A DNA stretch of 64,000 nucleotides from Zygaena filipendulae (GCA_907165275.2 OU015659.1:5250501-5314500); one strand, 5' to 3'. Positions 22,550 through 34,145 are shown, counted from the stretch's first letter. Translations and numbers: made by a program. The notes: a model not told the origin generated them from the sequence alone.

Positions 22550-23800
22550 TTTTTTATATATTATGTATACCTACCTACATTTATTTATTTTGTGACCCCG
22601 TTGGCAGAAAGCAAGCGTTTTTGTAACTTTAACTATTATATGACTATTATAAGATGTGGTAAAATTCGCTGTAAATATTTATAGGGCTGAAAGTATACGT
22701 TCTAATAAACAGGATAAGGGAAAAATTGATATTATAAGTTCCGTAGTTTTTCAGAATATGAGGAAAATAAATTCAATGAAAAACAATACAATTGCATTTA
22801 CAAGGTACACAATACACATAGATTACCAATAAGTACACAAAGCACGCGCTACACACACAGCGAGCGATGCATCAGCTGATCAGCTCGATCGAGGTCATTG
22901 ACCTTAAGATATCGGTGTGTGGCGATAAAGCGATTCAGCGGCGAGCGCCTTCACAGGTTGTTAATTTCTGGTTTTTTTATTTATTTAATATTTGCAGCTA
23001 ATTTTACCACAAATGTAATATAGGTAGTTGTAAGTACAGTGAAGCAACAATATGAGACGGAATCTATTTACCCGTAGCAGGTTTCAGGAATTAAATTTTT
23101 TTAGTATACTTAATACTCTAAGTTTATTTAATATGTTTAGAAAAATATACTTATACAAGGTACCTACTCGGTCTCGCATGTCTTATTCCATCAATTTCCC
23201 CGCATGAAACAATATAAGCGTGATGGGTCTCTCCAATTACTTAATTTGCTTTTCTTCACATACTTATATTACATAAATGCTAAATAGAATAGAAAGGCCC
23301 GAATGTAAACTGCAAAACGTGTTCATTTCTTATCAGCAGAGCGGTCTGCGAGACCCATGTCTCACCAACTTTCTCTCGAGGGTTGACTATAATACGAAGG
23401 ATGTGGGCACATTGCTTGATCTGTCGATTCCGACCCAACCCCTTTTTGAACGTCAAAAGTTAATGTTGTTTTAGGACTAATGAGCTGTTTGAATTTTCGT
23501 CACGATATTTAACCAACGATACCGACCCGAGATTGTCTACTGAACCACTCCATACATTAAACCTGATTTAAATTTATTTCCAACAAAGAATTTCGGGGTA
23601 AACTCTGTATAGTATAATGTGATGAAATTTAAATATTTAGATATACCTACCTAATGTATTATAATTATGTATTACCTAATAAAGGAAATCTTATAATTCA
23701 AGTCGATGAAAATGCGAGAACATAACTGTTCTCTATGCTATGAAAGAAGAACCTAGAGCTATAATGACTAATTATTATCTTTATCTTCTTCTATATCTAT
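22550..23800. other. Region after the PDZ gene, no further gene
   Basis: Contains the IR-1 palindrome and the surrounding CpG-rich stretch. A 65-codon frame at 23277-23474 is unconvincing. Microsatellite-like ATCTATATCT runs occur near 23800. Confidence 0.35.
22892..22904. promoter_or_regulatory. Perfect IR-1 nuclear-receptor palindrome (EcR/USP-type element)
   Basis: The 13-mer AGGTCATTGACCT is two perfect AGGTCA half-sites facing each other with a 1-bp spacer. This PAL-1 arrangement is the established high-affinity site for the ecdysone receptor EcR/USP. It sits in a short CpG-rich single-copy stretch (about 22850-22960) with two CAGCTG-like E-boxes just upstream, 575 bp past the stop of the PDZ gene. 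No transcription unit starting here is evident. It could act on the PDZ gene or on a gene beyond the visible exons. Confidence 0.45.
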
Positions 23801-23825
23801 CATTATATCTATATCTATATATGTA

Positions 23826-24036
23826 CGCATAATAAAACTGTAGAGAGGTCAATTGAATATATATTCAAAATTAATATTTGGAGGATGAATAATCACGCAA
23901 AAACGGCTGAACGGATTTGAATGAAATTTGGCATGCATGTTGTCAGGGGTACAGAAAAGGAGATAGGGTACTTTTTATCCCGGAATTCCCGCCGGAACTC
24001 CGAAATAACCGCGGGTGAAACCGCGGGGCACAACTA
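23826..24036 (+). mobile_element. Helitron-like
   Basis: 5' part as in 7435-7905 (AATAAAACTGTAGAGAGGTC), common 3' body, hairpin GCGGGTGAAACCGC. The terminal CTAG is changed to CTAT. A decayed minus-strand remnant follows at 24058-24130. Confidence 0.75.
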
Positions 24037-24324
24037 TTAGAAATAAGTTATTTCAATCGGTGATTTCACCCACGTCAACTTCGGGGACTATTTGTATCAG
24101 AATATAAATTACGCAATGTTATTTGTTACTTTATAGGTCTTGGAAAAGGTTCAAGACCTATAAATTAGTCCATGGTCTAGTAAGTAACCAAATATCTGTT
24201 CCTGTGGTTCCATAATCATGATTCGAGTGAGTTATGTATTACTAACAGATTCTGTAACTTTCTAGCAAGTAACGAAATTAAAATCTATTAAAATCGTACG
24301 CGGGCGCGCGCGTAATCGGTACGC

Positions 24325-24460
24325 GGTGAAATTTTCTTAATAAAATTTACTATGGAAGCATTTTAGATCTCGTCTTTGCTAAACAGTAAAATTCCCAATA
24401 GTGCAGTAAAGACGGGCTCTAAAATGCTTTCATAGTAAATTTCAATACGATAATTTCACC
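24325..24460. mobile_element. 136-bp foldback MITE
   Basis: Arms of about 60 bp: GGTGAAATTTTC...TTTACTATGGAAGCATTTTA against the complementary TAAAATGCTTTCATAGTAAA...AATTTCACC. The spacer is short and no coding sequence is present. Confidence 0.7.
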
Positions 24461-24552
24461 GTAGTAGATTTATACGAATAAAACGTCTGTTTAAATAAAA
24501 ATCAAATCACCATTATACCATACACCATTATACCATTATATTATACCATACT

Positions 24553-24742
24553 ATCATAAATATGATAGTAACTCTGTCTGTCTGTCCATCTGTTATACCC
24601 TTTCACGCGTTTATCATAGAATCAATAATCATGATGTATTGCATACGTTGTCAGGGGTAAAGAAAAGAACATAGACAAATTTTTACTCTGGAATTTCCGC
24701 GAAAACTCCGGAAATAGCGCGAGTGAAACCGCGGGGACAGCT
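24553..24742 (+). mobile_element. Helitron-like
   Basis: Body CGTTGTCAGGGGTAAAGAAA and GCGCGAGTGAAACCGCGGGG, ending CTAT in place of CTAG. The 5' end is an ATCATAAATATGAT palindrome. Confidence 0.65.
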
Positions 24743-24901
24743 ATAGTAAATAAATAAATAATTGACAAATAGACAAAAATCAAAACAAATGCATCAAAGC
24801 GTGTTAGTATTTACTTTCAGAGGTAAATACGAGCGCACACACAGTTCGTCGAAAGGAAAATATGTAAATAAATAAAAGAACCTAGGTATATTTTCACAAA
24901 T

Positions 24902-25342
24902 GGATGCCGACAAGCAATAACATGTCACCCCACCAAATTAAGTTATTGATACAGAAAGCTTTTTCGAGAGTTATAGAACGTTTTTGAATTATGTTATAAT
25001 GTTTACCTTATTTTATTAAATTGTTTAAATAACAACCAAATGTTAAATATCAGCAATAATTTGACAAAAAAAAAAATTAAACCGACTTCAAGAGTTCCGT
25101 TATCTTTCTCGGAAACTCAAATAAATGTTTTTCTTTATGAAATTTAAATGAGACCATTTCGAAATACACCCCTTTCGAACAAAAAAGAATTTTGCAAATC
25201 CGTCTATATATGAAGGGTTTATGCCCGAACATACATAAAAAAATTTCAGTCGGTTAAAAAAAAATGCTGACACAAAATGGCGTTATAATTTTACTCAAAA
25301 TTTCTCCAGTGTGGGTTAACACACTATTGCTTATCTGTGTCC
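24902..25342. mobile_element. TIR element with 4-bp target duplication, carrying a nested insertion
   Basis: Ends GGATGCCGACAAGCAATA and TATTGCTTATCTGTGTCC, flanked by AAAT on both sides (24898-24901, 25343-25346). About 200 bp longer than the sibling at 61082-61316 because of the insert at about 25072-25264. Superfamily not identified. Confidence 0.75.
25072..25264. mobile_element. Nested repeat with AACCGACT termini
   Basis: TTAAACCGACTTCAAGAG at the left and TCAGTCGGTTAAA at the right. Related in its ends to 62424-63140. Confidence 0.6.
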
Positions 25343-25586
25343 AAATACAATTACTTTAACATGAGGAAACTGCCTATAAATATAGAAAAGTTTTCCGCTT
25401 TGATTCTCACCCCTGCTACTACCATTCCTTCTTGACTATAGGTAAGTACTTGACGTTATTAGACATTGGTTTAACAGCTAAGTTAACACACGTGAAATGG
25501 GAATTAAATTCTATTCCAAAGTTATATTAGGTTAGTTAATCAAAAAGCTTATTTCGGTCACGCTATAATTGTATAGCGCTATAATT

Positions 25587-25913
25587 GGGTATTCTCCAAG
25601 GTATGAAAATCAAAATTCTAATTAGTCCGTCAGTTAGAAAATAAAAAAAATAATAGACACGTATTTTTTGCTTTTTCAATTTAATGAAAATGAACATAGA
25701 TAAAGCGCATTAAAGTTTAGGGTGGGGGACTCGTGACGTCAATATTCATTATAAGCCCCGCCCCATACAAACCGCACCGAGTTGTGACGTCACGCGAAAT
25801 TTCAACTCAATGTATCTCTGTTATTTTTTGATTACGTAAAAAAAGAAAAATACGTGTCCAATATTTTTACTAATCTACACGACGGACTAAAAAAAAAATT
25901 TTTGTCAAGTAGC
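25587..25913. mobile_element. CRE-bearing MITE, diverged copy
   Basis: Same interior as the three copies below but with different tips (GGGTATTCTCCA / CAAGTAGCC, next to AATT). Two perfect TGACGTCA octamers at 25734-25741 and 25785-25792. Confidence 0.65.
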
Positions 25914-25957
25914 CAATTGTATGTTCCTGCAGGCGGTAATATACATAAATGAAGGTA

Positions 25958-26185
25958 TCTATACCAATATTATAAAGAAACAAAAAATTGATTTTTGTAA
26001 GTTTGTTCGTTTGTTTTTTCTAATTTATAAAGCCAACAACAACTGTACCGATTATAAAAATGCTCTCACTTATAGGTAGCTACCACAGGTATCTACAATA
26101 TTTTTGTGTGACATAGGATCTTTTTATTTCCATGAGAATCCCGAAGTCAAGTGTCAACGCGGGTGACATTGTAGGGAACAGCTTT
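25958..26185 (+). mobile_element. Helitron-like
   Basis: Starts TCTATACCAATATTATAAAG and ends ACGCGGGTGACATTGTAGGG, AACAGCTTT. The hairpin's second arm has decayed. Confidence 0.6.
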
Positions 26186-26366
26186 GATCTTGGATTAATT
26201 ATTACATCAAATGCTTTTCATCACGATTCGAAAGAGTTCCTGATCGAATCCCGAATTTTTTTAGTGTACCTACCTATATTCATTCATTTATATTATGAAC
26301 AAAAGAATTATTTAACATAAAAAAACTGCCCCGTCCATACTGACAACCAATGATATTGTTATCCCT

Positions 26367-26696
26367 ATTAGGGATGTTGACTACTATTGAAAATCAAAAT
26401 TCTAATTAGTCCGTCAGTTAGAAAATAAAAAGACAATAGACACGTATTTTTGCTTTTTTAAATAAATTAAAATATACAGAGATAATGCGCATTAAAGTTT
26501 AGGATGAGGAGGTCGTGATGTCACTAACCGCAAAACAGCCATACAAACTGTCAGAATAGTGACGTCACGCGAAATTTCAACTCAATATATCGCCGTTATT
26601 TTTTGATTACGTAAAAAAAGAAAAAAATACGTGTCCAATATTTTTTAATAATCTACAAGACGGACTAAAAAATAAAAATTAGTCAACATGCCCATT
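26367..26696. mobile_element. CRE-bearing MITE
   Basis: Tips AGGGATGTTGACTA and TAGTCAACATGCCC. Contains TGATGTCA at 26516 (one C to T change) and TGACGTCA at 26560-26567. Confidence 0.78.
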
Positions 26697-26754
26697 GGTC
26701 CATGGTATTATTAAGTATAAGTAAATATCATTGCTGACAACCACTATGTTTTAA

Positions 26755-26945
26755 TACGTCTTATTTTATTTGCGAAAATAACTGTGTATCTGTTTGTCTC
26801 TGTTATCTTTTCACGCCTAACTACCGATCATCAAGAAATTTTGAATACCTATACACATTGTCAGGGGTACAGAAAAAGACAAAGAGTATTTCTCACCCGG
26901 AATTTCCGCGGAAACTATGGAAATAATGCGGGTGAAACTGCATGA
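26755..26945 (+). mobile_element. Helitron-like
   Basis: Body ACACATTGTCAGGGGTACAG and GCGGGTGAAACTGCATG. The end is lost. A minus-strand body fragment follows at about 27040-27152. Confidence 0.55.
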
Positions 26946-27208
26946 ACGTTTTGTATATACGTATCAGGGGTCTATAAAAAAGAAGATATAGGTACCTAGT
27001 AGGTACATTGGATATATCTATCCTACCTATCCTATAAAAATTCTGAAAATTTTAAGTATTTCTATACTTAATTGGTTTAGTACCTAGTTCTAGAGATTAC
27101 CGCCTACAACGAAACAAACGAAGTTTCCTTCTTTATAATATTATTGTGGATAAACAGATAAACACCAGGCGGCTTACTTAACCGCTAATCGTCAGGAATG
27201 ATCCGATA

Positions 27209-27381
27209 TCCTTACTAGGTATTATAAATGCGAAAGTGAGTTTGTTTGTTGTTAGCTTTCACGTCTCAACGACATACACGTTGTCAAGGGTACAGAGAAG
27301 GACACAGGGTAGGTACTTTTTATCCTGGAATTCCCGCGGGAATTCCGAAATTACACGGGTGAAACCGCGGGGAATAGCTAG
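27209..27381 (+). mobile_element. Helitron-like, complete
   Basis: TCCTTACTAGGTATTATAAA to GGTGAAACCGCGGGGAATAG, CTAG at 27378-27381. Confidence 0.82.
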
Positions 27382-27435
27382 TTAGATATAAAGTAGTTAA
27401 TTAAAGCCGCTACAAATTAGTGTTGTTTATTATAT

Positions 27436-27600
27436 AAGCTGCTCCCCGCGGTTTCACCCGCGTTAATTTCGGAGTTCCCACAGAAATTACGGGATAAAAA
27501 GTAGGTACCCTTTAACTTTATTTGTAACCTTGACAACTAACAAGTTATTCAATTTTATTGCATTAATTAACTATGTGAAAGCTACATACCTATGAAAACG
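27436..27600 (-). mobile_element. Helitron-like
   Basis: AAGCTGCTCCCCGCGGTTTC at the 3' end (CTAG worn), body GGGATAAAAAGTAGG. The 5' end is lost. Confidence 0.65.
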
Positions 27601-28549
27601 TGAAATTGTTTCGGCTCCAACACACGTTCCGGCGGCGGGAAGTATACTTGTAATACTTTTTTAGATTTTAGTTTAATACATTAATTTTAAGGGAATGTTG
27701 GTATTCTCGGTACAATATTTATTTCTAGGCTTTAAATAATATTTGCGCAAGATTATATCTATTTCACATTTCAATTTGAAATTCAAAAATTATTCCTTTC
27801 TTTTTCCTGTAGTATTTGCAACCAGTGTGGTCATGGAGGTTTACCGGCATTCAACCTCTATACAAAATACTTATTATATATCTCTGTACTACAGAAGGCT
27901 TTTAGTAATGTTATAATAATATGTATTGAAGTCTCACTTACTAGGCGTCTAAGTGAAGTTCAAATTGATGAAATATTACATTATACATGAAACCCGCCTA
28001 TATTAAACATGTTAGGCGCGGTAAAAGTTTCTTGACTTTACTTTATTCGTATACCTAAATCGGCTTACCTTCTTAGTAATGTCAGTTTTTTAAGTAACTT
28101 CTTAAGTATGAATACAAAATGAGGCTCAGAGGGCACTTGGAGGGAGAAAATGTCCAATTTTCCGTTACCCCTAACAGCGCCTATTATTGAACTTTGGCAG
28201 TTTTTACAGCGGATAAGATCAGCCAATCCATTATTCGTCGCGACCGTATCTAGAACAGCCTCAATAGGATTAAAGCCCGTCCGTCCATTACTTACTGTTT
28301 TACTGTTCTTTTGTTTTATTACAGTATTCTCCGATAATGTATTGTGAGTGGTCCACAAAAAGGTCCACGAGCAACTTATTTGTTCATTATGACCAACTTG
28401 TACAATAACGATGTTTTGTTTTTGGTAATATTCAGCATAATCTATGTGCGAGTCTGTTTTTGATTGTTGGGTATATTTACCTACACGGTTTTTTTATTTT
28501 ATTTATTAAAAACCACCTTACAATCTTTACAGCTTCGAACTAATGCTAA
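27601..28549. other. Gene-poor region with one odd frame pair
   Basis: 28065-28358 minus (97 codons) and 28150-28347 plus overlap on a relatively GC-rich stretch (about 28110-28310). The minus product contains a CxxC pair but no recognised domain. It may be a decayed repeat or an unrecognised exon. Confidence 0.25.
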
Positions 28550-28787
28550 TCTATATACATAAAATGCTTTGTCCTGAATGACTGATGGATCAACGCACAG
28601 CCTAAACCGCTGATCGTAGAGAGCTGAAACTTGGAGGGTGTGTTCTTTGTGTGACGCAGGTATCCGATAAGAAAGGATTTTTGAAAATTCAACCCCTAAG
28701 AGGATGAAAAGGGGTTGCAAAGTTTGTATGGAACAATTCCGCGGGAAGTTCGAAATTATCGCGGGTGAAACCGCGCGGGACAGTTAG
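28550..28787 (+). mobile_element. Helitron-like, AAAATGCTTTGTCC subtype
   Basis: TCTATATACATAAAATGC to GCGGGTGAAACCGCGCGGGA, CAG, TTAG (28784-28787). A 37-bp direct duplication (period starts 28788 and 28825) follows directly. Confidence 0.85.
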
Positions 28788-29024
28788 TCTAATATAACAT
28801 AAATTTTGTAAGTCATAAGGTTAGTCTAATATAACATAAATTTTGTAAGTAGGTATATAAGTATATTAGGTATGTATTTGTATAGCGATTCTAATTTAAG
28901 AAGGTAACGAACACATTCCACAATAATTGAAATAAAAAAAATCTACTTTTGTAAACACAAAAGAAAATTGTCAGCATACATAGCACATAGCAGCATAGCA
29001 TAGGGCTTATATCCCATGGTCAAC

Positions 29025-29355
29025 AATGGGCATGTTGACTAATTTTTATTTTTTAGTCCGTCTTCTAGATTATTAAAAAATATTGGACACGTATTTTTTC
29101 TTTTTTTACGTGATCAAAAAATAACGGCGATATATTGAGTTGAAATTTCGCGTGACGTCACTATTCTGACAGTTTGTATGGCGGTTTTGCGGTTAGTGAC
29201 GTCACGACCCTCCTCATCCTAAACTTTAATGCGCTTATTCTCTGTATATTTTAATTTATTTAAAAAAGCAAAAAATACGTGTCTATTGTTTTTTTATTTT
29301 CTAACTGACGGACTAATTAGAATTTTGATTTTCAATAGTAGTCAACATCCCTATT
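29025..29355. mobile_element. CRE-bearing MITE
   Basis: Tips AATGGGCATGTTGACTA and GTCAACATCCCTATT, opposite in orientation to 26367-26696. Perfect octamers at 29153-29160 and 29197-29204. Confidence 0.8.
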
Positions 29356-29499
29356 TTATTATAACCTAAATCAAAGGATACCGAAAACGCGAGCGAAACC
29401 GCGGGTAAGTAGTTATATTTTAGGCGAAAAAAAATTTATATTTGATCGTACTGTATGATAAAGCGAGTAGCTTCACCCGCTGTACTACTCGGCACAAAG

Positions 29500-30060
29500 A
29501 CCGATCTATTGGTTGGTGGTGAAAAGGAAACAAGTGCACGCAGTTGATTGGCGCGCGGCCCGCGCTGGCAATGATTAACGAATTTCACGCATACCGCGCA
29601 TTGCAGCGGCTAAAGCCGCTACCCGATCGTTCACCAAGCCATTTTTCAAACAGAAAATATTATTAATTGGGGATCGGTTGACGGCCTGTTAGAATATTGT
29701 TTGAATTAAACCGTGTATTTTTTCAGTGTTGTTTTTGTTGACTTCGTTATGCTTTCATGCTGGCAGATTATTTTTTATCGGCTCGATACCATCTATACAC
29801 ACAAAACAAGCGGTGCAGTGTATGTACGCTGAAAAAAGAAAAAGAGTTACGAATAAGTAGTGCAGAGTTATGATCATTTTGGAAATTATCTGTTTGTTTA
29901 TATCTTTGACACATTACACAAAATCTATTTCATAGATGTTCTAGCATTAGTTTTTGACTTAAATTTGGAATATACTTTTTACAACAATGAGTCCGCGAAT
30001 GAATTCCGAAACACGTTAGTAACATCACAGAAACTAGCTAGTAAAATAGGTACAAGAATA
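29500..30060. other. Gene-free, GC-rich left side
   Basis: 29535-29640 is CpG-rich (GGCGCGCGGCCCGCGC) without repeat ends. The plus-strand frame 29860-30144 runs into the neighbouring Helitron-like copy and is not a gene. A decayed Helitron 3' hairpin is at about 29380-29415. Confidence 0.3.
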
Positions 30061-30081
30061 TTCTTCTTCCGTTATGTCTTG

Positions 30082-30388
30082 CTAGCTGTTCCCCCCGGTT
30101 TCACCCGCATTAATTTCGGAGATCTCGCGGGTATTCCGACATAAAAGTACCTACTAGGTACCCTATATTTTTTTTGTACTCTTGAACCCTGCCTTGACAG
30201 CGTGTATAGTATGAAAAATTTAATGTAGTTACCCGCGTTAATTTCGGAGTTCGGGCGGGAGTTTCTCTATACCCCTGAAGAGAGTAGGTATGCAACATTT
30301 GATGATGATCCGTTGAGCCACTGAGGCGTGAAAGCGTAACAAACAAATAAACTCACTTTCCCATTTATAATACTTATTATAGTGAGGA
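30082..30388 (-). mobile_element. Helitron-like with duplicated 3' module
   Basis: CTAG at 30082-30085 and a second internal copy of ACCCGCGTTAATTTCGGAG at 30231. The 5' end on the minus strand is TCCTCACTATAATAAG. Confidence 0.8.
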
Positions 30389-31239
30389 TATACACGTGAC
30401 TGCTGTAAAAACTCAGACGAAATAAAAACTAAAAATAACTTAATTCAATTCTTAGAGTCATTAGACCACTGTGTAGTACTTCGTAGGATCTGATTTTCTC
30501 ATCAGCCAGTCTGTCGTTTTTTATCAAACGGCCGGCCAGTTTCTTTTGTCTAGATAATAATTAATTATTCCAAGCATTCAAGTTTAAGAACCTTTATAGG
30601 GTCCTGAGTTTAATACAGATTTTTTAAGTAAAAGGTCTTCTCCTTTTACATTGTTTTTATGTGCTAAATAAATAACATTTCTTCAGCACATAAAAATAAG
30701 TTCACGAAGACGCGTCCTCAGCTAAAGTTTTATTATTACTTTAATGTGTGCAGAGTTAACATTAACTATTGCGAGTGATTAACGAACGCTTCACGTGCTC
30801 CGCAGACAAGTGACAAAAGATCCATTGCGGCTTCAAAGTGGCGACGATAAAGACAGATTTACGACCGAGACAATCCTGGCTGTCTCGCCTCCTAAGTATT
30901 TGGGTAGGTGGGTACAATCCGCGGCCATTGTTGAAACGAGTAAAATTTATTGCAACACTAAAAGTTTTTTGATTAAAACCTTATTCAGTGACATTCAATG
31001 AGAACTGAGAAGCCAAGTTCGTACCGCTTCCAAATTTTTTTTTTGCTGTTACTATTCGTCCAGTAAACGGACGATTCATTATAATCATCCGCTAAACGCA
31101 AAATGTATTGATCTTTCCTAATGTACTTTTTTTACGAGATTTGCACGCTGATTGAAACACCTTTTTATATGATATATAATTTTTATTTAAAATTAAATTG
31201 TATACGTCACTGTAAATTTCTAAATATCCTTACATTATA
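30389..31239. other. Gene-free region with a GC-rich centre
   Basis: 30770-30960 is single-copy and GC-rich, with a 68-codon frame (30795-31001) that has no domain. A 12-bp-arm hairpin ending AGCACATAAAAA lies at about 30650-30695. Frame and hairpin may be chance. Confidence 0.25.
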
Positions 31240-31487
31240 ATCTATCTCGCAAGATTGTAAATTGTCAAAAGATCGTGAACCGTGTAACACTGTCTTTGGC
31301 GCATCGCCGCCGGCTGCTGCTGCAGCACGCTCGCTGCGCTCGCTCGGCTCATGCCTTCGTCAGCAATGGAAACCTAACCTAATCATAATTTTAATCTCCC
31401 AAAAATAATGCGTTAAATGTATTAAATTGTGAGCAGTATGTTACAGTTCACAATCTTTTCACGGTTTTCAATCTCGCAAGATAGATA
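31240..31487. mobile_element. TIR MITE with a GC-rich core
   Basis: Ends TCTATCTCGCAAGATTG and CAATCTCGCAAGATAGAT. Inner arms GATCGTGAACCGTGTAACA and TGTTACAGTTCACAATC also pair. The core CGCTCGCTGCGCTCGCTCGG is unusually GC-rich for this window. Confidence 0.72.
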
Positions 31488-31887
31488 AAAATCTAACGAT
31501 ATTTACAATTTTACGGCGATATATTTACAATATATTAACAACCTCTTTTGTGAATTTATGTAGTTTAATGGACGACTACTAATAATCCGCTTAGTGGACG
31601 ACTAGACACCTCAATTTTTTTTCATATATTGTGCTCAATATTCAAACACCGAATGATTACTTTCACAGACAAAAATATACCTATGTATATTTTAAGATAT
31701 TTCAATTAAAATGATATTGATATGAGAATATTATGTAGAAGATAAATACTAATTTTACATAGGTAATTGTTATTGATAGCTTTAATGCCCTGGTTGTTTT
31801 AGTAGTAGGTAGTTAAATCTGCCAAAATTTTTGGTGCTTTTGTTTAAACTTTATAATATCGAGTTTGAATGCCGCAGAATTCGCTTA

Positions 31888-32233
31888 CAACGCGTTAATG
31901 AATTGACCAAAAACCTGACACTGATAATGATTAAAATATAAATTATTTCGAAAAAAATAATAGTCTAAAAGTTATTCAACATTAGTTTGGAGGTGACCTA
32001 TCTACGAAATTTCAAGCGCTACGCCCGCGCTATGTGTCATTGACCAATTCGATTTTTTTTTGCTACGGGCGGCGTATGCTCCAAATATTGTATTAGAAAT
32101 AATTCAGACATGGGCTAGTAAAAATGAAAAAATATAACCTATATTAAAACATGGTGCGTAAAACATCAATTCGGAAGTCGATTTTGAACAAACTACTTTC
32201 TAATTTTCAATCAATACATTAATTAACACGTTG
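31888..32233. mobile_element. TA-flanked MITE, second copy, reversed
   Basis: CAACGCGTTAATGAATTGAC at the left and CACGTTG at the right. The interior (GCTACGCCCGCGCTATG, GGGCGGCGTATGC) matches the complement of 19447-19794. The right TA has become TG. Confidence 0.72.
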
Positions 32234-33332
32234 TGTAGGTTTCGATGGCAGCCGAAGCGAAAATTACATTTATTAGGAATTAGAATAATAAATAATATAC
32301 AAAAATGCATTCTTATTCGTAACTTGTCTACCATAGTAGGCCACATTTACAATAAAATTTACGAAAAAGCGGGTGCGTACTCTAACGGAACTTAATATCT
32401 TATTCGCTTTAATTTTTACACTATTCAGTAAAAATTAAAGCGAAATTTAATTTAACCACGTAAATCAGAACCGGGTGATAGTGTAAGTCATAACTTAATA
32501 GAAAAACGTAAACAAACAATATTTAAAGTTTATAAAAATTATAAAAATTTACACCCTGCGACGCGCGGTACTTTAACTCCTGTTGCTACAAACCTTAACT
32601 TTTTTTAAATTTTCTTCTTATTGTCTAATCCTGAATAGTGTTTCTGAAAACTACTGCTTAAAATTTTAGTTTTTGCCAATGAAGTTTTCATAGTTATTGC
32701 TTTCGTCAGATTTTAATGACTGTCCTTTTTTTTAAATTGGCATAGCAAAGATTTTTATATTTTTCTGTTAACAGCTGTTATGACTTAGCCTATCACCTGG
32801 TTCTGGCTTGACGTCGATATACGGGACAATCTGTATATAAGGAAACCAGAAAATTTGTTCAGTTGTTGCTCTCGGAAGTACAAATATAATAATTTAGCAA
32901 AAAGCTAATGTAATAATCCTTAGATGATTAGCAGAATGATTTTTCTTTTATCACCCATATAACCACATTATTTTGTTCTGGCACGAAATACATGGTTCAA
33001 TTCTGCTTTAATACAGACAAATGGTATATCGAGTTGTCATATAATTCTTTTAATGGCCGTTTTATAGTTACGCCTAAAACCCCTCCACATTTTTGTGGCC
33101 TAACTTTTCCAATTACACGATAAAATTACGGTTGATATTGTGAGAAGAGTCAGTTTTATAGGTATCTTACAATAATGGCTTTTATTTCAAACAAATTTTA
33201 ATAATATCGTCTTATTACTTTACTGTTACTTGGACGAGGTAATTTTCTTGAATCACTTAATTTGTGGAAATAAGACATTTTAAAAACCGCTCTTAACGTT
33301 ATTATAACTTTAGCTATCTATTTTAGTCTTTA
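32234..33332. other. Gene-free AT-rich region
   Basis: No ORF above 60 codons with protein character and no repeat ends detected. Confidence 0.4.
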
Positions 33333-33525
33333 CTAGCTGTCCCCCGCGGTTTCACCCCTGGTAATTTCGAAATTCCCGCGGGAGTTTCGGGATAAAAGTA
33401 CCCTATGTCACTCAGGACTACCGTAGCTTTCTATTAAGTGAAAGAATTTTCAAAATCGGTTCAGCAGATACATACATATACAACGTCACAAACTCACAAA
33501 CTTTACCTCTCTAAGTAGGTACACA
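33333..33525 (-). mobile_element. Helitron-like
   Basis: CTAG 33333-33336, then GCTGTCCCCCGCGGTTTCAC. Body TTTTCAAAATCGGTTCAG. The 5' end runs near 33522. Confidence 0.75.
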
Positions 33526-33661
33526 TGGATAAAATAACGCAAACGTATTCCTATTTTCTGCCTGGAGAATGATATAACTGCATTTATCTTTTCTAAAAAC
33601 TATTAAATTTGCACAATTAGCTACACCACCGTCATCAGGCACCCAAGGTGTTCGACAAATA

Positions 33662-33957
33662 TCTATACTAATATTATAAAGAGAAAAAGTTTGTGAGTTT
33701 GTGACGTTGTAGCGGGTAATCTCTGGAGCTACTGAACCAATTTTGAAAATTCTTTCACTTATAGGAAGCTACAGTGATCCTGAGTGTCATTGAGTACTTT
33801 TTATTCCGGAATTCCCGTGGGAACTCCGGAGATTGTGAGTTTGTGAGGTTTTAGGGAGTGATCGCTGGATCTACTGAACCGATTTTGAAAATTATTTCAC
33901 TTATAGGAAGCTACTACAGTTTAAAATTACCGCGAGTGAAACCGCAGGGGTCACTAG
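33662..33957 (+). mobile_element. Helitron-like, first of a tandem pair, internal duplication
   Basis: TCTATACTAATATTATAAAG to GCGAGTGAAACCGCAGGGG, TCA, CTAG (33954-33957). The module from GTTTGTGA through TTATAGGAAGCTAC occurs twice. Confidence 0.8.
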
Positions 33958-34145
33958 TCTATCATAAAATGAGGTAAAATTTAAAGTTTAGACAGAAAGG
34001 AATCTCCGGAGCTACCAACTTAATAGATTCCAAACATATAGCTTTATATAGAAATACAAAAGCTATATGTTTTCCATAAGTGTCATAAGATACTTTTAGG
34101 ATTCCTGAGGGAGTTCTGTAATGGGTAAAACCACGGGGTAACTAG
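33958..34145 (+). mobile_element. Helitron-like, second of a tandem pair
   Basis: Starts TCTATCATAAAATGAGG at the base after the preceding CTAG. Ends GGGTAAAACCACGGGGTAA, CTAG (34142-34145). It contains an inverted pair around AAACATATAGC / GCTATATGTTT. Confidence 0.72.
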
